From positions 119,937 to 183,936 of the forward strand of contig CAVSFZ010000014.1 in NCBI GenBank assembly GCA_963727235.1: a stretch of 64,000 nucleotides of DNA, in the 5' to 3' direction. This document shows positions 7,381 to 15,072 of this stretch, piece by piece (positions within the stretch are counted from its first letter, which is position 1; the number at the start of each line of letters is the position of its first letter). Origin of the DNA: CAVPTL01 sp963727235. GTDB taxonomy: Bacteria > Actinomycetota > Thermoleophilia > Gaiellales > JAICJC01. The position numbers and the translations under genes were made by a program. The notes beneath the pieces are model-generated. The model did no database searches. It was not told the DNA's origin and saw nothing but the letters and a program-made list of their open reading frames with translations.

Positions 7381-8319
7381 TCATCGGACGATGATGACGA
7401 CCTTCCCTCGGGCGTTCCCCTCGGCCACGTACTGGATGGCTTCGGGTGCGTCGGCCAGCGGGTACGTCCGGTCGACGACCGGGGTGACCTTCGCTGCTTC
7501 GATGAGTTCCGTGAGGACGATCATGTCGTGATGGTTCTCGCGGGAGATGAACGTCTTCAGCTTCTGGCTCACGAACCGAGATAGGAGGAGCGCCCGGAGC
7601 TGGCGATCGGTGCCTCCGAGCCACCGGCCGCCAGTCTCGCCTCCCACGATGACGAGCGTTCCCTTTGAAGTGAGTGCCCGCCGTAGGCGTGACAGTGGCG
7701 AGTTCCCGCCGATGTCGAGGATCACGTCGTAGCGTTGCCCCCCGTCGGCGAAGTCGTCCTGCGTGTAGTCGATCACGTGGTCAGCCCCAATGGATCGAAC
7801 CAAGTCCAGCTTCGTCGTGCTGCACACACCGGAGACTTCTGCCTCGAACGCCTTTGCCAGCTGCACGGCGTATGTGCCTACACCGCCCGACGCGCCGATG
7901 ATGAGCACCTTCTGTCCCGGCCGCACCTTCGCGTGGTCGCGTAGGGCTTGCAGGGCGGGCAAGCCGGAGATCGCGATCACCGCGGACTGCTCGAAGCTGA
8001 GGTTTTTGGGCTTGGGCGCGAGCTTGTTCTCGGGTGCGCACGCGTACTCGGCGTAGGCGCCCTTGGCGATGCCGAACACCTCGTCCCCCGCCTGGAACCT
8101 GGTCACGTCGTTGCCGACCGACTCCACCACCCCAGCGACGTCCGCACCGAGAGTCGGATTCTTGGGCGCCCGCAGCCCGTAACCCGCGAGGCGTATCGGG
8201 TATGGCAGGCCAGTCATGACGTGCCACACTCCGCGATCCACTCCGGCCGCGTGGACGCGTATCAGCACCTCGTCTTCGGCTACTTCGGGCCTGTCGACGT
8301 TTCGGAGCTCGGAGAACAT
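7381..8319 (-). CDS. Zinc-independent MDR oxidoreductase, 5'-frameshifted (full extent to 8356)
   Basis: The product resembles NAD(P)-dependent medium-chain dehydrogenases of the quinone oxidoreductase/reticulon-4-interacting class: GroES-like fold with NPTLGADVAGVVESVG, then the Rossmann motif IIGASGGVGTYAVQLAK and DHVIDYTQDDF. Zinc ligands are lacking. The natural N-terminus, MKAIVRDAYGSTDVL, is encoded from ATG 8356 but in another frame. Removing one C at about plus-strand 8311 joins it perfectly as DVL-ELRNVDRPEV. As sequenced, only the internal ATG 8319 gives this frame, losing the first beta strand. It is last in a leftward cluster after the multicopper oxidase. Confidence 0.72.
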   Translation of the reverse strand: MFSELRNVDRPEVAEDEVLIRVHAAGVDRGVWHVMTGLPYPIRLAGYGLRAPKNPTLGADVAGVVESVGNDVTRFQAGDEVFGIAKGAYAEYACAPENKLAPKPKNLSFEQSAVIAISGLPALQALRDHAKVRPGQKVLIIGASGGVGTYAVQLAKAFEAEVSGVCSTTKLDLVRSIGADHVIDYTQDDFADGGQRYDVILDIGGNSPLSRLRRALTSKGTLVIVGGETGGRWLGGTDRQLRALLLSRFVSQKLKTFISRENHHDMIVLTELIEAAKVTPVVDRTYPLADAPEAIQYVAEGNARGKVVIIVR

Positions 8320-8384
8320 CGGTCGAGCCGTAGGCGTCTCGGACGATCGCCTTCATAAGCGCCTCCTCTGTGAGCCGTTCTCCA

Positions 8385-8825
8385 CTAGTCGTAGAAGTGA
8401 ACGCCGGCGACGATCTCGATGGCGATGATCGCCGCGACCACCCAGTCGACTACGAGGCAGAACGGGGGCCACCAGCGTGTGTTCGCAACGAAGTGGTGGC
8501 GGTGCTGCCACATGTCCTTCAACCCGTGGCCTGCGAAGCCGACGACGAGTAGCCATGGTGATTGGGTGATCGCTGCTGCGGCGACGATGACGAAGATCGA
8601 GGCGACACTGGCCTCGACGGCGATTACGCGCGGGCGTCCGTCGGCGACTGCGAAGCCGATGTAGACCGGCGCAATCACGATCAGCCCGACCGCGTAGACC
8701 GTTGCACTGTCGAGCCACCAGAGCACCAGGGGGGACGCCGCTTGGAGCACTCCGACGACGAGTCCCCACACCACGGGGGCTCGCAGCGACGCGCGCACAG
8801 GCTGCTCGGCTGGGGCGATGTGCAT
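8385..8825 (-). CDS. Integral membrane protein of unknown function
   Basis: The product is 146 residues from ATG 8823-8825, with about four to five hydrophobic segments (VVWGLVVGVLQAASPLVLWW, ATVYAVGLIVIAPVYIGF, VEASVASIFVIVAAAAI, FCLVVDWVVAAIIAIEIV). Between segments lies a polar loop with clustered histidines, GHGLKDMWQHRHHF, that could bind metal or heme. No family is recognised. It lies between the flavin monooxygenase and the MDR gene on the same strand with short gaps (49 and 28 nt), so it is probably co-transcribed with them. Confidence 0.65.
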   Translation of the reverse strand: MHIAPAEQPVRASLRAPVVWGLVVGVLQAASPLVLWWLDSATVYAVGLIVIAPVYIGFAVADGRPRVIAVEASVASIFVIVAAAAITQSPWLLVVGFAGHGLKDMWQHRHHFVANTRWWPPFCLVVDWVVAAIIAIEIVAGVHFYD

Positions 8826-8874
8826 CAGGAAGCCTTGGGTGCGATGCGACGATCCGGTCGCACCGTAGCTTCCG

Positions 8875-10014
8875 TCATGCCGGCGCCTCGGTGGCAACGG
8901 CGCTGTGCCGGGGGGCTGACGACGACGGGTTCCCGATGTGAGCGGCGATGTGTTGCGCGAGGTATTCGGCGTCATCTTTGACCCATCCGAGGAGGGCTGA
9001 TCCGCGCGTGTGCTGCCAGGGCAGACCGAGGAAGTACAGGCCCGGAGTGTCGGTGACGCCGCGGCGATGGCGAGGCTGGCCGTGCTCGGTCGCGAGTGGA
9101 AGGTTGATCCACGTGTGGTCGAGTCCAAACCCGGTCGCCCAGATCACGGCGTCGACGGCGAGCTCCGTGCCGTCTGCGAAATACACGGTGTGCCCGGATG
9201 CTCCGATCGCGCGCGGCTTGATCGTCACCCCTCCCGCCGCAACGCGCGGCGAGTAGAGCCGATCAACGTGTCGCGAGTTCGTCAGCCGCTGGCCAAGCCT
9301 CGAATCGACGGTCGTGTCGAGGACGCGCGTGGCCTTCAGCCACCAGAACAGGTCTCGGCCAAGGACTCTCTGTGGCAGAGGGGTCTGTCGCGAGCCGATC
9401 GAGAGATGAACGTCGTGGGTTGACGAAAGCTCGCTGGCGATTTGAAAGCCAGTGTTCCCGCCTCCGACGACAAGCACGACGCCGGGTGGCACGTCGCGCG
9501 GCGCGCGGTAGTCGGCGCTGTGGGTCTGGAACGTGTCGGGGCCGAGTTCACCGGCAAAGCTGGGCACGCGCGGGGTCTGGAACGGCCCCGTGGCAACCAC
9601 GACCTGGTTGGCCTTGATGGTGTGATCATCAAGGTTCAGTACGAATGTCGCTTCTTGCTTGGTCAAAGACCGCACGGTGCTGTTGAGCTGGACGGGGAGC
9701 GCGAAGTTCGCCGAGTAGTTTTCGAGGTAGGTGATGACTTCGTCGCGGGTCGGGTACCCGTCCGGGTCACCCGGAAACGCGAGTCCCGGCAGGCTGTCGT
9801 AGCGCCGCGGCGTGAACAGGATCAGCGAGTCCCAGCGGTTGCGCCAGGCGGCGCCGACCGCGTCGGCGCCGTCGACGATCACAAACCTCCGGCCCTGGCG
9901 TGCCAGGAAGTAGCCGACCGCCAACCCAGCCTGGCCGGCACCGATTACCGCGACGTCGACTGTTTCCCCACTCTCTCCGATCGTGGCGTGCTCGGTGTCT
10001 GGCGTTGGCCTCAC
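8875..10014 (-). CDS. NAD(P)/FAD-dependent oxidoreductase (flavin monooxygenase-like, CzcO family)
   Basis: The product is 379 residues. The FAD-binding motif DVAVIGAGQAGLAVGYFLAR lies at about residues 19-38, followed by GAAWRNRWDSLILFTP. The NAD(P)-binding motif VVGGGNTGFQIASEL is at about 190, and the second FAD contact ATGF at about 295. This arrangement is that of the single-polypeptide flavin-containing monooxygenases often called CzcO, whose substrates are mostly unknown. The GTG start overlaps the stop of the upstream multicopper oxidase gene by 4 nt, so the two are translationally coupled. The context suggests an oxidative or metal-linked role. Confidence 0.86.
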   Translation of the reverse strand: MRPTPDTEHATIGESGETVDVAVIGAGQAGLAVGYFLARQGRRFVIVDGADAVGAAWRNRWDSLILFTPRRYDSLPGLAFPGDPDGYPTRDEVITYLENYSANFALPVQLNSTVRSLTKQEATFVLNLDDHTIKANQVVVATGPFQTPRVPSFAGELGPDTFQTHSADYRAPRDVPPGVVLVVGGGNTGFQIASELSSTHDVHLSIGSRQTPLPQRVLGRDLFWWLKATRVLDTTVDSRLGQRLTNSRHVDRLYSPRVAAGGVTIKPRAIGASGHTVYFADGTELAVDAVIWATGFGLDHTWINLPLATEHGQPRHRRGVTDTPGLYFLGLPWQHTRGSALLGWVKDDAEYLAQHIAAHIGNPSSSAPRHSAVATEAPA

Positions 10015-11792
10015 CCGACCGGCTCTGTTTGAGGGTCGACGTGGAAGCTGAACATCATGCCGCTCTCGTGGTGCTCAGCGATATGGCAGTGCGCCATCCA
10101 GATGCCGGGGTTGGTCACGTCCAAGAGGATGTCCACGATCTCCCCGGTACGCACCAAAACGGTGTCCTTCCAGACCAAGTTTGGCTCAACCACGCCGTCG
10201 CGCGAAAGGATTAGAAATCGACCGGCGCCGTGGATGTGGAAGGGGTGGTGCATAGGATGGTCGGAGTCCATCTCATTGACTAGCCGCATCTTCACCCGGT
10301 CGCCGACTCGAAAACGCCAAGCGATCGCCGTGTTCTCCGCGCCGGTGGTGCGGTCGATGAGCTTCCAGCGCATGTTTGCCGGGGTCGTCATGCGGTTGAC
10401 CTCGACCATGTCGTCTTCCCACTCGATTCCGCCGGCCGCCTCGTGGCCGTGGCCTTCGCCATGGTGCTCGTGGGCGTGCTCGTCGTGACCCGACGTACGG
10501 GAGTGGTCGTGGTCGTCTCCCTGCTGTGTGACGAGTTGGGCGGGCACCAGCTTCATGCCACACTCCGGGCAGCGGTCGGGCTGCTCGCTTCGGACATCTG
10601 GGTGCATCGGACAGACATAGCCAGACACCGCCGGCGCCTCAGTAGCCAGGAGCTTCATGCCACAGTCGGGACACCGCCCCGGCTCCTCCTCGACAACCTC
10701 TGGATGCATCGGGCAGGTGTAGACGAGCGTGGCCCCTTCCCCAACCTCCGGAGCTTCCATGTCCATCTCGGCGACAAAGGCGAGCGTCTTGTCGGGCGGC
10801 GCTGCCAGGTACGGGTCAAGCTGTTCGCGCTCCGCCCGTAGCTCCGGGTCGGTGCGCAACAGTGCGTACTGCTCTCCGAGCGAAGGCTGTGCCGGCTCGT
10901 CGCCCACCGTGATCGTGGCGAGCGTGTACGTACGCTCAGGGGTCTGGTGCTCAAGCGTAACTTGGCCTGCCTGGCCGAACAGGACGTCGACCACGACCCG
11001 CTCCGATGGAGCCAGAATCACCGTCTCGACAAGCTGCTCATGCTCGCAGCGTCCGCTGTCGCCGCCGACCAGCTTCATCTGGGCTCCGGGCAGCGCGACC
11101 TTGAACACGCGGGTGTTAGCTGTGTTCGTCAGATACAGCCGCACCACCTCACCGAGTTTCGCGCTCAGCTGGAGATCAGGCTCACCTCCGACGAGGAGCA
11201 CGTTGCCGAACCGCCCCATAGCGGTGTGCGTCGTCACCGAGCGACTGAACGGCGCGACCGTACCTTCCTCGATCAGGATGTCGTCCAGAGTCAGCGCTAT
11301 CTCGCGGTTGACGGGGGGCCAGTAGTCGGGGTCGGCCGGGGTTACCAAGACGTTGCCATAGAGCCCCATCTCTTGGCCATAGTCCTCGCGAGTGTGGGGG
11401 TGGTACCAGTAGACGCCGGGATCGGGGAACACCACACGCGAGAGACGTGTCTCCCCAACTGGAATCGGATCCTGCGTCTGGTGGGTTCCGTCATAGCGGT
11501 TCTCCAACCGCAGACCGTGCCAATGCACTGTCGCCTCAAGGTCACCCTCGTTAGAGACGTTGACCACCACCTCGGATCCCTCGCGCACCTTCAAGGTAGG
11601 CCCAGGAATCGACCCGTTGTAGGCCAGCATCCGCACGGTCGCATCCCCAAACCGCTTCGTCACAGGGCCGATCCGCAGGTCAAACTCCTCGCCATCCGAC
11701 AAGTCGACGACCTCGCAACTCGCGCACTCAGCCAAGCCCGACGGATCGGTTGGGAACTGCTCTGTGACGACGTCTGGCGTGTGATCCTTCAT
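10011..11792 (-). CDS. Multicopper oxidase with two inserted heavy-metal-binding domains
   Basis: The product is 593 residues. The cupredoxin copper ligands are all visible: HWHG (90-93), HPH (131-133), HPMHHPFHIHG (about 522-532) and HCHIAEHHESGM (about 568-579), which define type 1, 2 and 3 sites. Between the second and third cupredoxin units are two zinc-ribbon-like modules, YTCPMHPEV...CPDCGMKL (358-381) and YVCPMHPDV...CPECGMKL (402-424). They match the heavy-metal-binding domain of copper efflux proteins. A histidine-rich run follows (427-451). No Tat or Sec signal is evident, so it may act in the cytoplasm. Its likely role is copper or other metal-ion oxidation and detoxification. It is first in the leftward cluster; a purine-rich site precedes ATG 11792. 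Confidence 0.9.
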   Translation of the reverse strand: MKDHTPDVVTEQFPTDPSGLAECASCEVVDLSDGEEFDLRIGPVTKRFGDATVRMLAYNGSIPGPTLKVREGSEVVVNVSNEGDLEATVHWHGLRLENRYDGTHQTQDPIPVGETRLSRVVFPDPGVYWYHPHTREDYGQEMGLYGNVLVTPADPDYWPPVNREIALTLDDILIEEGTVAPFSRSVTTHTAMGRFGNVLLVGGEPDLQLSAKLGEVVRLYLTNTANTRVFKVALPGAQMKLVGGDSGRCEHEQLVETVILAPSERVVVDVLFGQAGQVTLEHQTPERTYTLATITVGDEPAQPSLGEQYALLRTDPELRAEREQLDPYLAAPPDKTLAFVAEMDMEAPEVGEGATLVYTCPMHPEVVEEEPGRCPDCGMKLLATEAPAVSGYVCPMHPDVRSEQPDRCPECGMKLVPAQLVTQQGDDHDHSRTSGHDEHAHEHHGEGHGHEAAGGIEWEDDMVEVNRMTTPANMRWKLIDRTTGAENTAIAWRFRVGDRVKMRLVNEMDSDHPMHHPFHIHGAGRFLILSRDGVVEPNLVWKDTVLVRTGEIVDILLDVTNPGIWMAHCHIAEHHESGMMFSFHVDPQTEPVG

Positions 11793-12712
11793 ACGTGGTC
11801 ACTCTCCTTCGTGCCCCATCAGATGCAGTGGGGCTTCGTGGTGGGATCCGAGCTTCCCCCTCAGAGGAGTGAGGGCAGTCTGGGCGCCACCGGTGCAAGG
11901 CTGCGCCCGTCTCGCTTTCCAGCCCGACCACCGAGAAGGTCAATCGAAGGGTCGAAATCCCCACCCGTGCGAGCTGGTCTCGCCACTCGTCGCCCCTCGT
12001 ACCCCGGCAGGATACCAAGGATGGATGCCAGATACAGAGAAGCCTCCCGCTCGTTTCTGGCCGACCGGCTAACGAGGGGGGTCGAGAGCACGGCGTCTCC
12101 GATCGTGGCTGGTTGTCGGAGGTGAAAGACGATGATCGTGGTCGTGCTTGGTACGGGGCCGGTCAGATCCGATTTGACGGCCCAGATCCCGGTGGCCAAT
12201 GCCTTACCACTCCTCTGTGCATTTTTCAGTAGAAAGCCTGTCTTCTTAGACAGATCTGCAACACATCGCCGGGGTGACAACCTCACCTCTGAAGGCGGAT
12301 CGTTCACCACCAGACTGGATGCGCTGAGGGTGTCACGCCACGTCGGTGGCTCCAGCTTTCCGCGGGCTTCATTCATCAGAACGCCACCACCGGACGTGGA
12401 TCGACGCCAGGGGTAGAAGGGTGCCGTCGTAGGTGCGATCAACGGGCAGGGGCACGGGTTTGGCTTCTGGGCTTGAGCCGATGTGTACTGCGATGGCAAC
12501 CGGCATCCAGGGCGGATACTCGACGACGCCTACGCGCGGGTTCTTGGTGGCCGACGACCGGCTCGCATCCCGCCGCCCACTTTCTCCTTTACCCCAAGTC
12601 CGTAGCCTCTACGTGTGTTTCCTCAACAAAACGACCGTGGCGTCTGCACCCTCCATCGGGACTGCGTGTCCGTCCCAGCACCCTCTGCGGAGCAACCGCT
12701 GGCGGGGACACG
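11793..12712. other. Long intergenic stretch without a recognisable gene
   Basis: About 900 nt lie between the multicopper oxidase start and the rep remnant. Open frames on both strands are present but none resembles a known family. A minus-strand frame ending at about 12376 reads VGVVEYPPWMPVAIAVHIG, then PVDRTYDGTLLPLASIHV, which looks coding-like but lacks a start. It may be a decayed gene of the mobile element. The promoter of the multicopper oxidase cluster must lie near 11800-11900. Confidence 0.35.
12581..12605 (+). promoter_or_regulatory. 25-bp conserved box upstream of rep remnant
   Basis: TTTCTCCTTTAC, two variable bases and AAGTCC plus TAG form a box matching 14722-14746 at 22 of 25 positions. 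The two copies lie upstream of the rep remnant and of the excisionase gene, so they may be a shared promoter element or operator of the integrated element. The binding protein is unknown. Confidence 0.45.
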
Positions 12713-13746
12713 GTGACCCTCGTTCTCGCCCCTCTGACAGGCGCTCCCGTTGCAGATTTGCATGCGGATCACGACGGTGACCGGCGGATCGACACAGGTG
12801 TGGACACGGTTTCGTTCCAGTGGCGAGAGCCTGATCTCGGTCAGTTTGAAGAGCGGAGGCTCGCCCAATACCGATTCATATCCAACGCAGGCGAAGTACT
12901 CCAACTAACCCACTCCCAGCGATGCATGCTGATCGAAGGGGAAGGAATCCGGTTTGGAATCAACTACGCCGGCGGGGTGTGGGCTGAAGGCCGCTTGGCA
13001 CAAATGCTGGGAAGCAACCGAAGCGCTCACGCCGGGGGATCGACTTGCTGACGGTGTCCGCGCAACAAGTGAGCGGCTCCGAGAGATGGGGATCAAGGTC
13101 GACGTCGGTGATGCCGGAATCCGCCGTCTCGATCTCGCCGCTGACGTCTACTTCTCACAGCCCTCCGAAGGAGTCGCACTCATGAACGTGCTCGCCGGAA
13201 TCAGGCTCCCGCGAAGGAAGACTGTAGATCACCCGCGCACACACCCTGGAATCGGTCTACTTCCAGACGGAACGGACTCGGAGGATCCGGTTCGCGGCTT
13301 ACGACAAGAGCGTCCAGAGCGGCACAATTGCTGCCGCCGGCCTATGGATCCGGCTCGAACGGCGAGAGCGCTACCAAGGCGTGTCCCAACCTCTCGCCCT
13401 CAGTCCACCGAACGACTTCGCGACACTGTGGCTAGGAGATCTCGCTCAGTGGGCCGCGGACAGCCGCCTCGACCACGGTCGCCTCACAGGATGTACTCGC
13501 CGACCACGTGATTGCCCTCTACCACGCCGGGGAGGTCGAACTCAAAGACGTCGACAAGGCCCTCGGCGCGATCCACATGTCGACGAGGGGACTCGATCGC
13601 AACTGGCCCGCCCACACACAGACTCGCCGCCGACAGTCCATGAGAGACCTCGGGATCGTCATCGCAGACTGCCCCACCCCGTACCAGTTCCACGTCGGGG
13701 CCTGTTCTCCGACATCGTCACGAACTGGCAAGCTGCCCCAAGCTGA
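12713..13746 (+). pseudogene. Replication initiation protein remnant with about four frameshifts
   Basis: Coherent protein sequence continues across three frames. It starts VTLVLAPLTGAPVADLHADH and FEERRLAQYRFISNAGEVLQ (to about 13015). It goes on as GIKVDVGDAGIRRLDLAADV (about 13015-13225), then ESVYFQTERTRRIRFAAYDK with GLWIRLERRERYQG (about 13230-13500). ALYHAGEVELKDVDKALGAI follows (about 13490-13690), then GLFSDIVTNWQ before TGA 13746. The AYDK and LIRLE-like motifs, and a two-lobe arrangement, resemble phage/plasmid rolling-circle initiators of the gene II/X type. Such initiators are carried by actinobacterial integrative elements. At least four shifts mean that no full-length product can be made. 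The excisionase and integrase downstream belong to the same element. Confidence 0.6.
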
Positions 13747-13909
13747 CGCGGGCGAGTCACCGACGTCTCAGAACGCGATCTCCGCCCGTCGCACCGAACT
13801 TCCCGGGCCTACCCTTCTCCGGCCGTCCCGCGCCGGTGAGAGGGCCTCTCGAGGCTGCCCAGAGCCTCTGTGCATAGACAAGCACTGCTCGGTAACGTAG
13901 ACTCGCAAG

Positions 13910-14308
13910 ATGTCGCCTTACATCGGGCACGCGAAGTGCACCACCAAGCTCGCCGCCACCGTCATCGCCGGTCTGTTGCTGGTTCCGTCCGCCGCCTTCG
14001 CCCTTTCGACCTCGCCGGCGACGCCGGCGACCGTCTCAATCTCGGGCGCCAACGGCCCGAAGTGCACCACACTTGTCTACACGACGACGGCAAACCTTGA
14101 TTTCCAAGTCGAGATCCACGTCAGCGGTGAGCGCTCGTACAGGATCGCCAACGTGAAGGCTGGGAAGCATTCGATTCAGTGGTGCGCCGGCCCCCAGCCA
14201 CAGCACCATCACATTGGCCCCAGAGTGTGGTGGGCGACCTCCAAGCACCACAAGGGCGACGCCGCGAGCAAGCCGACGGCCACTCGCGTGTTCAACGTGG
14301 TCGCCTGA
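13910..14308 (+). CDS. Small secreted protein of unknown function
   Basis: The product is 132 residues. A signal peptide is likely: MSPYIGHAKCTTKLAATVIA, hydrophobic to PSAAFA, with cleavage near residue 31. The mature part has cysteines at KCTTLVY and WCAGPQ and a histidine cluster PQPQHHHIGP; a beta-sandwich of about 100 residues is plausible. No family is recognised. It lies between the rep remnant and the excisionase, an unusual cargo position. A strong ribosome binding site is not obvious, which lowers confidence. Confidence 0.5.
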   Translation: MSPYIGHAKCTTKLAATVIAGLLLVPSAAFALSTSPATPATVSISGANGPKCTTLVYTTTANLDFQVEIHVSGERSYRIANVKAGKHSIQWCAGPQPQHHHIGPRVWWATSKHHKGDAASKPTATRVFNVVA

Positions 14309-14680
14309 GAGACAGGATCGGGCCGGTTCGGAAAGGCGATCCGGCGCTCTGCTCAAACTCTTGGCGTCACGAAGGCGCAGGCCAAACAGACCACAGTGGC
14401 ACTCCTCCACAGGGTCAAGATCAACGGTGCTTGGATCCTGCACGCCAACCACAATGACCCACGATCGGAGGCCGCTCAACCCGTAGACGCCCCCGTACCC
14501 GAGCGCTCATCTCAATCCTCAGTGACGGTGTTGGAATGACCCGAGAAGAGGCGGCGGCGTGAGGCCAGCCTCGCGCGCGCACGCGGGGAGGTGGGGGGAT
14601 ACGGGGAGGAGAACGCGGCCGGTGGGTTCGACAATCCCGCTTGTGGAGCCAAAACCCAGCGTAGCGCTGACTACCAAGGT

Positions 14681-14705
14681 GTAAGGGAGATCTTGCGTCC
14701 CTTAC
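14681..14705 (+). promoter_or_regulatory. Inverted repeat upstream of excisionase
   Basis: GTAAGGG and CCCTTAC form perfect 7-bp arms around an 11-nt loop. It lies 16 nt upstream of the conserved box and about 80 nt before the xis start. It could be an operator or a 5' hairpin. There is no T-tract, so a terminator is less likely. Confidence 0.4.
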
Positions 14706-14721
14706 AGCTCGGCCAGCTCTG

Positions 14722-14746
14722 TTTCTCCTTTACTCGAAGTCCTTAG
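14722..14746 (+). promoter_or_regulatory. 25-bp conserved box upstream of excisionase
   Basis: This is the second copy of the box described at 12581-12605, differing at three positions. It ends about 38 nt before the excisionase ATG. Sharing with the rep remnant suggests common control of replication and excision in the ancestral element. Confidence 0.45.
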
Positions 14747-14784
14747 GATGTCTGAAGACCTACGCAACTCCGAAAGGATCCACG

Positions 14785-15072
14785 ATGTACGACACGCACG
14801 TCCAAGCATTCGAGTCCACAGGCTCATCACCCCCTATCGCAGACGCAACGCCCTCCCCAGACCCCGAGGGCCATACCAGAGCCGTAGCGAGTCCGTGGTT
14901 GTCGGTTGTCCAAGCGGCTCGCCATTGCGGATGGCCATGCCGAAACGGCCGAGCCCCTGCGAGCTTCTACGAACTCGCCGACCGCATCGGCTACAAAATC
15001 CACGGCCAGTGGCGAATCCACATCGAAGACCTGGACGGCTACATCCGAGCCCGTAGGGGAGGAGCCGCATGA
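14785..15072 (+). CDS. xis: Excisionase-like helix-turn-helix protein
   Basis: The product is 95 residues. The C-terminal half carries a winged-helix/MerR-like excisionase fold in the form SVVQAARHCGWP, SFYELADRIGYKI and WRIHIEDLDGYIRAR; the WRIxxxDLDxYIxxR end is the common signature of HTH_17-type excisionases. It is expected to bind near the attachment site and direct the integrase toward excision. Its stop overlaps the integrase start by 4 nt (ATGA), indicating coupled translation. The AAAGGA before ATG 14785 is an acceptable ribosome binding site. Confidence 0.75.
   Translation: MYDTHVQAFESTGSSPPIADATPSPDPEGHTRAVASPWLSVVQAARHCGWPCRNGRAPASFYELADRIGYKIHGQWRIHIEDLDGYIRARRGGAA

Larger units (their letters stand above)
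14309..14784. other. Intergenic region with putative control sites for xis-int
   Basis: About 475 nt with no convincing gene. Near the 3' end are a perfect inverted repeat (14681-14705) and the second copy of the 25-bp box (14722-14746), both marked separately. The rest shows no recognisable feature. Confidence 0.4.

Noticed and set aside
11861..12376. Minus-strand frame upstream of the multicopper oxidase as a possible gene
   Set aside because: The translation has no recognisable motif, no supporting ribosome binding site, and is probably chance or decayed sequence.
13381..13500. Separate small gene inside the rep remnant
   Set aside because: The frame continues the initiator protein sequence and is best explained as one of the frameshifted pieces.
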